A DNA stretch of 64,000 nt from Zeugodacus cucurbitae (Eukaryota > Arthropoda > Insecta > Diptera > Tephritidae), in the NCBI RefSeq assembly GCF_028554725.1, contig NC_071671.1, positions 5,994,001 through 6,058,000 of the forward strand. Direction: 5' to 3'. Under the pieces are notes generated by a model, which saw only the letters and a list, made by a program, of their open reading frames with translations, had not been told where the DNA came from and ran no database searches. Below are positions 23,544 through 37,638 of the stretch, piece after piece. The position numbers were made by a program, and so were the translations under genes. How positions within the stretch are numbered: position 1 is the stretch's first letter; every line of letters starts with the position of its first letter.

Positions 23544-26500
23544 TTGTACGAGTTCTTTGTCCAATGCCGCTTTTAAGCTTGCACTACCCCCACATTGAGA
23601 ACTTTACACGCACACAAACACACATGCCGTTCGGCGTATGTGAGCACGAAGGTCACTCGCTACAAACGCATGCATATACGCCATGCTATTGTGAATGACA
23701 GCCTGCTGTAAAGCTGCTACCGGGGAAATTCATTCACGATATGCGATAGAACAAATGAATGAATGATACACATCAGAGAAAGCGGGTGGTGGGGGTACTT
23801 TTGATGAGTGTGTGAGATAAGGTAATAATATTGTACGCATTTTAATGTTATTATGTTATTTTCTATACTTAAATTAGTTACAAATAAAATTATTTTAAAT
23901 TTTTAATTAATATAAATGAAGTTAGAACAATAAGTTTTGCAAATAACATTGTTAAATAAAGTAGTTTGTGCAGAGTTTCCGTTTCTTATAACGATTTGAG
24001 AACAATTTTGATGTCCAAAATATGTTCAAATTCTAAAACATAATTTTCTGTAATAAAAAATAAATAAATCATCTGGCAATATCCTGATTTACTTATATTT
24101 ATCATTTCATTCTCTTTGAAATAGTTCAGTTCATTTTTTTTTATTTTGACAATATGACACATCAGCTAAATCCTGTAGGGAGCGCATCGAACAAACAACT
24201 GGTATAAATCAAATCAACTGGCATAACCAATTGATGATAAAGTAGCAAGCTAGTATGCCTTCATTTAACTTTTGTACTCGCTTTCACGTGTAATTCTTTG
24301 GACAAGAGTAGAGAAGTGGCACATAAAATTTAATCTATTTTTAACACACTTTTTATTTTTTAATCAATAGCAATATTAATTTGCATTTTTCTTAATTAAA
24401 TAGTGCTATTTTTGCAGATAATGAGATCTAGCAATCTTCCAGTACAACAGCATCTCGCTCTAATAAAAATCAATAATAATGATTGAGGGCGAAATGGTGT
24501 GCTTGGTAGAATGCTTCCCACAAAGTTAGAGCTGTTAGAAAGAGTTAACACTTTTTTAAATATACATACATAGTTTTTGTTTGAATTGAGTGAATGAATT
24601 TACCTCCACATGGACCAACATATATCATATATATTATATACACAAGTATCTACAAACAACCACGTCCGGCTGCTTGTTTGCAAATGTAGCAACGTTAGTG
24701 GGCAGCGGAAAAGGCAGGCAATTCAGTCTGTTCTGTCAGTCAGCCAGCCAGCCAGCAAGCAAGCAACTGTAACGCTGATCCAACCAACCAGCTAAGTTAA
24801 ATAAATATGAATGTAACATGAAGTGCCACTATCAGCGGCCCAGCCTTTTCGACATACATACATACGAACACACCTACACAAAAAATATATATTTACGTAT
24901 GTAAATCGTGGCACATACTTGTATGTTATAGGCGTTTCTTGTGGTTGGCCGGACGGACGGAAAATGATAGGCGAAGGAAAAATGACAAGTAGATTAGTTG
25001 TTGATAAAAATGTATAGCGAGACAGGACAAATAAACGAATCTAGGTTACCTGCCTTTATTATGAATGGAACTATTTATTGAATGATAATGACGAATACAA
25101 AGAACGACATGGTTCATATGTATGTAGTGTGTATGTGTTAGTTAAGTGTGTCATAGTGCAAATTTATAAATAAAAATGTGAACAATGTGTATGGTTACAG
25201 TAAAAAATATCGTCAGATTGGAACGGCATTAAAAATATAGGTTTAAGAACTCGATGTTCATACTTCGAACGGACAAACTATCGGTCCCGGTAGAAATAAG
25301 AAGGTATTAAAACTTTCACAACGTTACTTCTTGAAATTTGTTTGATTGAGAAAACTTGTTCCTTATAAATCCATGTTCCAAACCTAAAAGATCTGACTTA
25401 ACATTGTTTAACCTATCCGCTGAACTCACGAGTCCCACCATTTATCTACAAATCTTCTAACTGAGCAGAATTTCGGGCATCTTCCCACCCTAAATGCGTT
25501 CATTGGACCATCCTGTCGGTATAATTTTGCACCACTCTACATAGCCAGGCCTTTCTAGCCAATAACACACTAAAGTTGTCTAACAGAGTCAAATCACATC
25601 ACCAAGATGACCAGTCGTATGAGAATTGTTCGTTAGAATTCGATCGCCAATAGAAGCTACTATCATCACTGATCTGTACGAAGAATCCTGAGTTAGCCGA
25701 TAATACCTTATGTATTGGATATAAATTTCCTCAAATACTTGTTAATTTGCTAAAGGATACAGAACGTAAATGTCAAACTCATAGTTTTACCTTGCTAGCT
25801 GGTTTCTAAAAGTTTCTTCTACGATATATCATTGACAAATTTATGCTTCGGCGAAATTTTAGCTTCACTTAAATTGAACGATTTCTTTTGAAATATCTCC
25901 ACTAATGTCAATTCTCTCAAATATATGATATAATTGCTTAATTATTGAAACAATTTTCGCAGAAGATAATCTAATAGTTGAAGGCTCACCAGTCTTGCAT
26001 TCAAGGGGTGCAGCCTTCAAAAATATGAAATTCCTATAAAATAAGCTGGCAACTAGTGCCGATGTTGCGTGATTTGGTATGCGGTTGAAGTGGGTTCTTA
26101 GTGGCGTAACCTTGTTGTACACATACAACAATGAACGAATATTTCAGTACGAGTTCGGAAATGTATGTCCAGGCGCTAGCTGAGTATGCAATTTTACAGG
26201 CATATAACAAATTGTGAAGAACGAAATATAAACGAGAGAATAAATAATAAAAGAAAAGGATTAAATGTTTGACACGGAAAAAAAAAATAAATAAATTTAA
26301 TATTCGTAACTAATTTATAAGGAGTACAAGACTTAAAAACTGAATATTTTTGCAAATTTTCTAAATAACAAAACAGAATTTCAATGGTAGCATCCAAGCC
26401 TACCTTAACCGAAATCAAATGGAGAATACCGATGCGTGCTGCGAGTTGTGCAGCACACGCGCTCTCAGCTGCCTGCAAACGCACGCTCTCTTCTTCACAA

Positions 26501-29500
26501 CTTTCGTTTTGCACACATTTTCGTTGACTTACTCCAAAACTTTGAAAGCCAATACTCTCGCAAGCCATCTATACAGAGTGGAAGGAAGTGCTCCATTCAC
26601 TCCACTAACAGCAAACAAATTGTTCGCTTAAAAGGTGGTGGTTGGCGGTTAGTGGGTGATGGAAAGTTGATGGGTGATAGAACGCTGCCTAGGCCAATAG
26701 ACAATACAGTGAGAGGCATTGAAGTTAGCGAAAAGCATTATCACACAACACACATCGTGCCAACGAACGAATGAAAGTACAAAATTCTATGCTGTTTATA
26801 TGTATAGACTTTCAAAGGTACAACCATATATACGAGTATGTAAATACTTTTGCCTTTGGTAGGCGAAGGTTTCTGTGCTAAAAACTCTTACTTTTTATAG
26901 CTTGGCGCATTACACACCCATATACCGTTGTAGATATGTAGATATATATATTTTTGCACGCACTCACCCGCATAGACAAACCCACAGAAAACATCACCCA
27001 GACGATTTACCGATTGCTGCACGAATTTACCGAGATCCACTCAGCGAGCACGGCGTATCCGACATGTATGCATTTTCGTATGAACTTTTACAATAATCAT
27101 GAATGAACACCTACTTAGGTACCTTGGAGTGGTTGATGTGTGTACGTAAAAGTGTTTTATATGCGTGTTTGTTAGGTACGCGTGTGGATGAGTGCTTGTA
27201 AAAATATATTCGTACATACAACAATAGCAATGGAAATGCCGACTCAGCGAACGATGTTGAATGATAGTGGAATTTGTATGAAATTTTTATGGAAAATTGT
27301 TGACCGACAGAAAACAAATATTTTATGTATCTAATTTCTTCATGGAACATGGTGTTAGCTCTAGAACGCAAGGTTAGGGACCATAGTTTAAACATATTTC
27401 TAATCTTCTCAACCTGTATACGCTCTAGCGAACTCTAAAGTCTCGTCTAGGATGATCATAGTCATTACTGACAAAAAATGGAAAGGTTTTACAAAAATGG
27501 GTTCAGCTATAACCCTAATTTGTTTCAGACTGGATCCGATATTCGATTTTTTTAGATATGTATTTCGCAAAAAAATTGTGTTAAACTACAAAGGGTTTAG
27601 ACTTATAGCTTAACAGCTCCAGAATTCGAACTCCGATCAAAAATAAAAAGATTTTATAAAAATGGGTTCAGGTATAACCCTAATTTGTTCTGATCTTTTT
27701 AGATATTCCGCAAAAAAAAAAAATAATGTTAAACTACACTTATAACTTAACGATCCAAACAGGTTCAGATCGCCGAAAGGACAGCCCTTGGCCGGACAAT
27801 ATCCGGAACCGCATCACAGGTTTTCAGATCGCGAAACTCGTTATGGATACTGCAATAGATTAAATCCTACTCCTCCCAACATAAGTCCTTCATGCAAAGA
27901 GTCCCCGAGTAACCACGTCTGCATACCCAATCAATCCAACCCATCTAACACAAATTTTCCTTTGTTACGATCACGTTGAAACAGCTCGTTTTCTGGGCCT
28001 TCCGTTAGATGACTTCGATGGCAATTGACTTCTGCTAGCCGGTTCAAACAGGCAAATGGTTCAGGATATAAGTTTGGTGTATCTCCGAAGATTCTTTATA
28101 ACGGAACAACAACTAATTGGATTTCTGCACTTTGTATGTTATCTGTATGACTCATTTTGAAGCCTTCACCCTAGATAAATGTGAACATTTTCAGAAAGAC
28201 ATGACCCGAAGATCTTACCTTACAGATGCTTTTCGTTTATCTATTATAATATCTTTTCACAATATTTCTGTGATATTATAGTTTGAAACCTCTTTAGTTC
28301 ATAATGGTTTTTTAAATAAATATTTTTTTTCATAAAACAGTAACAATTTTTTGAACTTGCGGTTCGAGAATCTACCTATGGTTCTTGCAATATATTTATT
28401 TATGAACTCGCATTCTGCTGGTAAGAGTATTACTTTCCATATAATTTACAAATTAAATGCTGCTGTTGATGTTCCAGTAAATGATAAATTAATGCGTAGT
28501 GGACCTCAACGACAACTCACAGCCGATGAATGAGTCAATAAATTAAAACAAACACACAATGTTTTTTATGTATAAATAGGCGAAGCATGTAAGTAAAAAT
28601 ATATGTAAAATTATGAATGAAACGTTTATAGCAAAAGTTGAAAAGTATTTGTTAAACAAACTATAAAATATTGGAGTGTATGCAATACGCGAAATTATTG
28701 TAGCAGTATGTAGACAGAAGGGGTAAGTTTACATGAGACCAGGGAATATATTCTTACTGAATGAAAAAGCAGGCAAATGGACGGCAACGAAATGATGTCA
28801 CTAAAAGATAACAAAAAGTGAAAAGAAATGAATGACTTGGCAAGTTGATTGACTGTCTGATTGTTTGCAGAGTTGGTTGGCTTCGCGTACGATTGCAAAA
28901 AAAAACCTCAGAATTGTAGTGGGTGTATGCTATAATACTTATATATTGTGACAAATACAACAAATAAATATAAAAAGTTTCCTTGGTATAGGATATATTT
29001 ATTGTTCAATATATGTATGTAGGTAAGCACACGAGCACTAAATAACACAATAGATTATGAAATGAAGCGGCCAGCTGTATTTATAGTATGGTGAATTTAT
29101 GGTTGTCACAGAATATAAGAAAAAATTGAAATTATTCAGTGGAGAAAAGGGAAAAGCTCATTCATGCTTTACATGTTACAGCTATTTTCAAATCGTTATG
29201 ACAAAAACTTCTTTGCTTTGATAGCATTATTAACAGTATATGATCACTTATCATTCAACAATTTCAATATTAACTGCCATTTCAGCAAGATCATCATCAT
29301 CCATATTCCTCTTGCCGCCGTAATCATCGGCTCTGTATTAAGTGGCGTATTATAAGGAACATGATTATATGCTGTTGTGTTTATGGCTTCATAAACTTGT
29401 GCGCAATTTCATTATCGTGCAAAACAACAACGAATAAACGCAAGCAAGCGGTCAAATGGATTATTCAAGTGTTTTTTTCTGAATTTTAATTCGTTATTTG

Positions 29501-32500
29501 TTGAAAAATAAAAAATAAAAAAAAATGATCGCGACATATACAGAGCGGAAGTGGTTTCAATTTCATTGTAATGAATTTTAATGGCACACTTCAGCACTTC
29601 TTCAAGGGAATATGACTCATTAGAATGTGCTGCATATCGTGCAAGCGCCACCGTATTTAACACATTCAATTGCTTTGCCATACAAGAATTAGTTCTAATA
29701 TGCAATTTCGTGTATTTTGATGCGCTTCACGTAATACACGATCATCAATAAAATAAAAATAAATGTAGATTGTCGAGTTTGCATTTCGATAAGTACATAC
29801 CCAAGTATGTATTTTCTAAACATATTTTTAGAAAAATAATTTTAAGACGCACTTCCGGTATTTGTAAGATGAAAATGAAATTGATAGTCTATATGCTAAC
29901 ACACAAACTTACTTTCACGGATATAGGTGGTTAGTAAGACTTCAAATATATTGCCTACAACCAAATAAATATGTAAATTCCGGAATAAATGGCTTTACTA
30001 TATACAATAAAAACAAATATTATTAATTTATAATTTTTTTTACATATTTTACATACCTTTCATGTCCTTCTGTCATGATTTGTAATCAGAAAGGTTCTAA
30101 TGTGGTAGCGTATTGTGTCGGTGGTCAATTTCACCATGATTAAAGCATAAAGACATTCAAAGCTGAACAAACTTCCGACCGACTGGACCCAACCGACTGG
30201 ACCGACCGAACGCCTTCACTGCACACACAAATACATGTAACTTGTAAGTTTGTTACGACGAAAATTTTGATTGATGTGATGTATCAGACGAAGGAATATG
30301 CGAAGGAACCAGTGAGTGACCAACGATCGCCCGATCGATGGATCCAGTGACCGACCGACACGCACCGACTAACGAAGCGCCGCTATGTTGTCCAGTAATT
30401 ACTTTTTACGATTTGATCTTGTACGTATTTTGAAACGATAATTACACTTAATATGAGGTTTGTTGTTTTTATTTTATTTTCTTTTTTTATTATATGACAA
30501 TTTTTCAATAATATGTACACGGATTTATTACTTTTATTTTCCTTTGGCACTCACAAGTTGAAGACTCTGGACGACGTCCGCTTGGTTTGCTATTTGGCTG
30601 TTGCAATCACCGTTAGTATACCAACTACCAATATATTTCACTTTCTCACTCAATCACTTCAAGCATATGCAATTAATTCTTCTTTTCTTTTATCAATGCG
30701 TCGAGGCTAATTTTTTTATAAGTATATATACATTGCAACCTAAAAAATGAATGAAGATATGTTAAATATTATTTTTATCTGCGAACATTTTTTGTTATTT
30801 CTTTTTGACAGTATTTCTGAAATATTCTGCTGAGCAAATATGTGGCGACTCGAAATTTGTGGGCGATGCAAAAGTAGTTAAGACCAAAAATGACAGTCAA
30901 AAAATGATCCGACAGTTTCGATAGCAAAAACAAGCAGAATGCGAAGTGGCAGGCATATTGCTCTGCGCCGGCGACACCAACACACATATTCAAACCAGTC
31001 AGACAGCAGCAATATCGGCAGATACTACCGATAGCTACAACAATAAAATGTTGCTCCAGCAACAAGAAAACCAACGCAAACTGCAGCAACATCAGACAAC
31101 AAGAACAATATCAACAACAACTCCATCAACAGTAGCACAAATAAATTGGTTATGCTTTGGGGAGCACAGTTAAAGGAAGATGAACAGGAGCGAAAAAGCA
31201 GCAGAGATTGGAACAAAAACAACAAGACATATTTTTTGGGCGATTTCGCTTATTTCTATCTTTACTGCTGCTTCGTGGATGTAGGTTATATAGCTCCTAC
31301 TGATGTTGTGCTCTCGAGTTGCACCTTTTACTTTTCCTTTGGCGGCTGTTGCTGGAGTTGTCAGCAGCGTTATACACATGCTTATGCACATATTTGTATA
31401 TTTTTATTGTGTATCTTTGAATATTGTTGTTGCTTCATTTGTTTGTGTTCTGACTGATCCAGCTCCAATTTTTCGTGTTCTACGCCACTTCGCATTTGTT
31501 TTTTCACAATGAAATTTATGTACACATAGGAACAATGTTTTTTTATTCTGCTGTCTCTCACTTTACGCATGTTTTCGCAGAACACGAGAGAGCAAGTGTT
31601 GCTTGCGCTGCTGCCACAGCCTTCGTTAACCAAAAAACTTCTGCACGACTTTGCACACATACAAATTCTGCCTCATCCTTTACAATTTATGTTTGACAAA
31701 ATTTTTTGATTATTAACTTTTTAGAAAATCCTGAAAAGTCAATTTCTTCACTAAATCTGAATTTTGGAAACATTGTAAAAGGTTAAGTCGATATTCCAAA
31801 AGCATCTACTTAAATATCGTTGCGATGTGCTATTAGAAATAAAGCTTGTACTTTTCCTATAGGATACGTAATATTTGGGAAATGGTTTTAATTTTATTGT
31901 ACCTCAGTTTTTCTAATAAGCTACATATGTATGTTTATGCCACTCTATTATTTCAAAAACTATATAAAAGGATGAAACTATTGCAAAAACTATTATGTGG
32001 CTCCTGCAAACATAAATTTTAATTTTCTACATTTTGTCCAATTGGAGGACGTTTGCAAATTTTCTTGAAAAGAAAAGCTAATTTTCTTATTCTTATTAGA
32101 ATTAATGATGGTAATAGATTAAATGAACTACACTTATGAATTTTTGCAAAACTATCATTGTCCATGTTTTTCCTAATGTTATGATATGTGAATTAAAACG
32201 AACGCAATTGCTGCTGGGCGCGACGCCTGCAACAATCCTCAGCGTGTATCGGAATTTTTTCTCTATATGTATATTGGATAATGCGAACTGTCGTTTTTGG
32301 AGAAGCACTGAAAATTTTCACGCAGTCACAGGCACACGCACACGTACACTTGTTCTATATATCTACATATATTGGCATTCGCAAAGTAGACACCACCATG
32401 AATTTTTCCAACTTTTCCACTTTTGCCACAGCTTCTTCTTCTTCCAATTTTCTTCAGCTTTTGCAGATTTTTCAATCATTTAACTTCATTTTCCACTTCG

Positions 32501-33436
32501 ATTTTAAACTTTACACTCACTTCATCAATATTGTGTATTAAAGCGACGTTTTCTAATTTATTTTAACATTATTTATTAAAATTTTCCTTAATAAAAAATT
32601 GCGTGAACATTTTCGCCTCCAACACTTTGCCTGATACGCGGATCCGTCTGTTCCGTCTGAAGAGACAACTCTGCTCCTAAACGCAGTACGTCGCAGTCGC
32701 TCCTATTTTCTTCGACAGTTGTTGTTTTATCTGCTTGCCTTTGTAGTTGTTGGATTGCTAACCACACAGGGTTGCAAATAGGGTTCCGGAAAATCAACAC
32801 GTATATCAACAAAATATTACCGTTATCAGTATAAAGGTAATTGTTATAGCAATAACTTTAATATTAACAAAATATGCTTTTTGTAACTAATATTTCAAGA
32901 TTTAAAGAATGATTCACTTCAACTTTTTTAATAAATTTAATATCTGTATTTATATTTAATATATTGAATATAGAAATTTATGAAATCAACAAAATAAGTA
33001 CGGCTACCCCATTCTAAATCATTTTCTCAATGAATTTCTTTTTAAACTTAATTCGCACATTGAACTTGAGATATTTTGTCAATGCGCATGTGCCGTTATG
33101 TGTATTTCTCAATGAAAATTGTTTTTGCCTTGAAAGCGAAATATATACATTTATTAGTACTCAAAATGAAAATGAAATGCATAAACATCAAATAATGATT
33201 TACAAACAATTTGTTACAAATAATAAAAAAAAAATTAAATAATCATTATTTTAAGAATCACAAAACTTTGCTGAAATCTAAAATCATTGTGAATTATCGC
33301 GTTTGTTGGTTTAACGTTTTGCTTTATTCCGCATTTCCTTCATTATCTCGATTTTCGCTTTTACCTGTTTGACATTTCGGGTGTCAATTCAATGCAGCCA
33401 ACTTAACAGCAACAATACTCTACTCTCTACTATTTC
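23544..33436. other. Large gene-poor region, probably Spred 5' intron(s) and promoter
   Basis: Nearly 10 kb with no protein I can support. It is dotted with CATACATA microsatellites and short frames on both strands around 26,390-26,780 and 30,940-31,700, where base composition is more balanced; these may be untranslated exons or enhancers. At about 30,165-30,365 words such as CGACTGGACC and GACCGACCGA recur. The first Spred exon is expected somewhere here. Confidence 0.4.
27484..27757. repeat. Diverged tandem duplication, period about 165 bp
   Basis: A unit with ACAAAAATGGGTTCAGCTAT, AACCCTAATTTGTT, TTTTTAGATAT, CGCAAAAAA, TGTTAAACTACA and ACTTATAGCTTAAC is repeated in the same order (27484-27616 and about 27648-27757). 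The second copy is shorter. Not coding; origin unknown, perhaps part of an old dispersed repeat. Confidence 0.75.
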
Positions 33437-34063
33437 CAAAGATGACATGATACGAAACTCTCTCATTTTCCCTCAAACCAAATTCCCTGATCTCTCATTT
33501 TAAGTTGGTAGCAATGCGAGTTGAAGGAATTTTTGACAGAAAAGGCGGGATGCCAGAAGTAATACCGGTAAAAGTATATGACAAAAGCAGTGCGAAATAT
33601 AATTTTAGGGAAATACACTGATAATATTAAACTGTGTGAAAGTATTTTTTTTGCTATTATTTGTTACAAATGACATCTAATATATCAAATGACATCATTA
33701 TATTTAATATATTATATATTTTATTTTATTATGTAAGCTTTAATAAAATAAAATAAAATAAAAATATTTTATGTTAATAAATTAATATATTTTGTTGCAT
33801 GAATTTATAAAAAATCATGTTTTTATTTTCTTAATTATTTATAATTAGTATATAAATATATTTAAGTTAGTATATATATGATATAGGTCTAATAGGGAAC
33901 AGAGCATTTAAAAATAGTATCTAAAAGTTAAAATACCCAAAAGTTATTTCTAAAATGCCCAATTTATTTTTTTACATAGCGGGATCATTGTCAAATGTTA
34001 TAAAAAATGTGGATTTTTACAGCGCTCTCTCAGAATAAAGAGTTTCGTATCATGTCATCTTTG
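33437..34063. mobile_element. Non-autonomous TIR element (MITE) abutting the eIF3b start
   Basis: Perfect 25-bp terminal inverted repeats: CAAAGATGACATGATACGAA plus ACTCT at 33437-33461, and its exact reverse complement at 34039-34063. The bases flanking both ends, CTATTTC (33430-33436 and 34064-34070), are the same 7 bp and look like a target-site duplication. The inside is AT-rich with no ORF, so the 627-bp element would need a transposase from elsewhere. TIR and duplication lengths resemble hAT/P-type elements (8-bp duplications), but the superfamily cannot be fixed from one copy. Perfect TIRs argue for a young insertion. Its right end lies 86 bp before the eIF3b ATG. Confidence 0.85.
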
Positions 34064-34149
34064 CTATTTCTTTTCGTTCGGTGTGCGTACGTTTGATGAC
34101 TTAAGGCGGTCGGAAATTTCAGAAAAAGTGCAAATTCTGTGTTTAAAAT

Positions 34150-36540
34150 ATGGCTAAAAAGAAAAGTGAGGAGTACGGAGCCGATGGCAATGATGGCGAC
34201 TATGAGGAGGAGCCAAATTTCGAAGATCCAGAGGGCTATGTTGACGATATTCCCGATGAGGGTAAGTGCCAGCGCAGCACCACTGCGCCGCTGCTATGTG
34301 CTATGAGTGATTTTGCACGCCAAGCACCGTATATGCAACATAACCTCAAATGTGGCAAAAATGCCAAGAAAATTGAATAATTTTGACATTTGTGCAAAAT
34401 TAAATTAAATGATGATGTTTCGTTTGGTGTTCATAAGACTATTATTTAATTTTCAGAGCTGTTGGCCAATATGTTGGCACAGCGTCCTCTAGAGACGGAT
34501 GGTGTAGAAAGCGTTGTTGTTGTGGACAACATACCAAAAGTAGAACCATCTCGTTTGGAGAAATTGAAATCTGTTATTCAGAAATTGTTTTCACATTGCG
34601 GTGAAATCGTAAATGTTGTTTTCCCAGTTGACGAGGAGGGCAAAACAAAGGGGTATGCATTTATGGAATACAAAAACGGCAGCATGGCTGAAGAGGCTGT
34701 GAAATCACTAAACAATCATCGACTTGATAAGAATCATACATTCGCCGTTAATTTGTTCACTGACTTCCAGAAGTAAGTATTTTTGGCATTATTCATGGAA
34801 GTCTACATAAAATTACAATATCTATTTGTCTAGGTATGAAAACATACCGGAAAAGTGGGAACCACCAACTCAACAACCCTTCAAAGTTCAGAACGATTTA
34901 TACAATTTCATCAATGATCCAGATGCTTATGACCAATTTAGCGTAGCTGCTGAAACCGCACCCAACTCTGTACAAGTTTCATTTTGGCAGAACACACTGC
35001 CTGAGCCCAATGAATTGGAGGCTCGCGACCGTTTCACTGATACTTTTGTTAAGTGGTCACCACTTGGTACATATGTGGTAACATTCCACAAACCCGGTGT
35101 GGCCATTTGGGGTGGTAGCAGCTTCCAAAAGATACAGAAATTCCCGCATCCAAACACACAGTTCGTAGAGTTCTCACCTTGTGAAAACTATCTTGTCACC
35201 TACGGTCCAACACCAACTGGCCAGAAGGTTATCATTTGGGATATCCGTACCGGCGTTGAGAAGCGTTCGTTCGTCGCTGATGGCATGTCTGTTTTATCTA
35301 TGTTCCGTTGGTCGCATGATGATAAATACGTTGCACGTATGGGTGATAATTCAATCCACATCTACGAAACACCATCTTTTTACCTGCTCGACCTTAAGTC
35401 AATTAAGATTCCCGGTATACGCGGCTTCTCGTGGTCTCCCACTGACAATGTAATCGCCTACTGGGTAGAAGAACAAAATCAAATTCCTGCGCGTGTGACA
35501 CTTATGGAGATTCCCAAGAAACGCGAAATCCGTAATAAGAATCTTTTCCATGTGGCCGACTGCAAATTGCACTGGCAAAAATCGGGTGACTACCTGTGCG
35601 TTAAAGTCGATCGCTACTCGAAATTGAAGAAGGACAAGAAAGAATTGGATGTCAAATTCCTCGGTATGTTCTATAATTTCGAAATCTTCCACATGCGCGA
35701 AAAAGAAATCCCTGTAGATTCTGTGGAAATACGCGAATTGATACTCGCCTTCGCATGGGAGCCCGTTGGCAATAAGTTCTCCATCATACATGGTGAACAA
35801 AGCAACGCCAATGTGAGTTTCTACGAAGTAAACAAAGGTGTGAAACCCTCACTGGTCAAGAAGTTGGAGAAGAAGTCATGCACGCACTTGTTCTGGTCGC
35901 CACGTGGCCAATTCATTGTTATGGCCAACCTTTCGATGGGCACTTTTGAGTTTGTGGACACAAACAATGACTTTATTATCACTGCATCGCCCGATCATTT
36001 CCGTGCATCTGAAGTTGAGTGGGACCCCACTGGCCGTTATGTTGTGACTGGCGTCTCAGCGTGGAAGGTCAAAGAAGATACCGGTTTCAACATGTACACC
36101 TTCCAGGGACGCATCATCAGACGTACTATATTGAAGAATTTCGTACAATTTCTATGGCGTCCACGTCCACCTACTTTGCTGTCGGAAGCACAACAGAAGG
36201 ACATCAAGAAGAACTTGAAGAAATACTACCCAATATTCGAGCAGAAGGATCGCTTACGTTTGACACGTGCCTCCAAGGAATTGCTCGAGAAACGCGCACA
36301 ATTGCGTGAACAATTCATGGAGTACCGCAACAAGCGCATTGCCGAATGGATGGAGCAAAAGAGCCGCCGCCTACAGCTCAGAAATCGTAAGTTTCAAATG
36401 CTAAAGTTCCCTTTCTTTCATGAAATTCAATATTTATGCTCTTCCTTACAGATTTCGACACCGATAATTTGGATACAGAGGAAGTTGATGAGGAAATCGT
36501 TGAATTTTTAGTCAAGGAAGAAGTAACTGTGCTCGAGTAG
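34150..36540 (+). CDS. eIF3b: Translation initiation factor 3 subunit b (eIF3b)
   Basis: Scaffold subunit of eIF3 that binds the 40S ribosome and eIF3a/g/i/j. Exons 34150-34261, 34457-34772, 34834-36386 and 36452-36540 join in phase to 689 aa, matching the Drosophila protein (about 690). Domains: acidic N-terminus; RRM at about residues 55-140 with [10 protein letters not shown] (RNP2) and KGYAFMEYK (RNP1); a nine-bladed WD40-like propeller about 180-590 with repeated W-S-P/DGRY-type blades ([59 protein letters not shown]); and a C-terminal helix with KSRRLQLRN and an acidic tail. The 5' UTR begins just right of the TIR element; a pyrimidine-rich CTATTTCTTTTCGTTC at 34064 could be a TOP-like start. 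Firm. Confidence 0.97.
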
Positions 36541-37638
36541 TCGAACAACAGTTGTGCCGTTTTCCCCATAAAGCATACGCCTTTGCCCAGCCGACATTAC
36601 GCTCACAAAGGCGTAGCTATCTTCTACTAAACAAGAACAACAAACTAAATACGACAAGAACATCATTTACGTATACATAAATATAAACATTGTATTTAAG
36701 CTAAAAATTAAACAAAAAATACAATATTTATTGAAGAAAATTGATTGAACAAACAAACAAACAAAAACCGTAGCAAAACAAGCCAACAAAGAGTTCACAA
36801 CAAAAAGCGCAGGAGACACGCTATACGCGCTTGTTTTTTTTTTTTACAACTATTTTACCTAGATTTCTTTCAAACGCATTTGGCATACCTACTCGAAACG
36901 CTACACGCGTAAGTGACGCGTCTACAACAGCGTCTTTCTTTTTTACTTTTAAATAAAATATTCTATACTAGACTTATTCGAAATTTAAATTGTATTTTTC
37001 TCTAATTAAAATTAGCTAACAGTAAAGCAAACAAATAACTGCACAACCGTTTTTAAGCCAACCTACTACCCACTCTAACTATTGTTTTGCATAGTATTTT
37101 TTTTTACAATATATAGGATTTGAAATTCATTTTAACAAAAAATCAAAATATACATATACAAATACGATTTTGTTATTTTATTTAGCATTGTAATTAACTT
37201 TATTTGAGTACGTAGAAAGCGTACCAACATACATACATACATATATACATACATATAGCAAGTCGTTTGCTTATAACAAAAACAAAAAAAAATGTTAACA
37301 AATTTAGTGAATGTCTTTACTGGTAGTTATGCTGTACTCATTATGCTGATTTTTAACAAAATTAAATATAAATTTGCATTATATTTGTATGCCATAAGCA
37401 AAAGAAAAGCGAAAACCAACGAAATTGCGAATCTTTTATTAATTATTTAGTATGCAAATGACGTGAAGAAACTCAAGTCAAGGGGAACAAGTTTGTTGGT
37501 ATGCAAATAAGAGGGGAAGTGTGGAGAAGATTTGTATTTTTTCATGAAGGAAACTTATATTTAAACGTACTAATGAGTTTTATGGTTTATATGGACCAAA
37601 GTTTAGTAGTATGTTAAATCAATGCAGGGGAAGTGTGA
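36541..37638. other. eIF3b 3' UTR and intergenic DNA
   Basis: No coding signal. Contains the eIF3b 3' UTR (AATAAA-like signals at several points after about 36,690) and a CATA microsatellite at about 37,225-37,260. Confidence 0.5.

Noticed and set aside
24604..24611. ATGTGGAG|GTAAAT as the Spred initiator exon
   Set aside because: Phase would fit (Met-Trp-Ser-Asp), but an 8-nt match is expected by chance; another fitting ATG/donor exists near 32,515. Left unresolved.
26194..26568. Minus-strand frame MACESIGFQSFGVSQ... with a donor-like GTAGGC
   Set aside because: Its phase does not fit the Spred EVH1 exon and a TGA stands in the fitting frame; no similarity seen. At most an untranslated exon.
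34262..34456. Possible C/D snoRNA in eIF3b intron 1 (AATGATGATG at about 34,408)
   Set aside because: No CTGA box D within a proper distance before the intron end.
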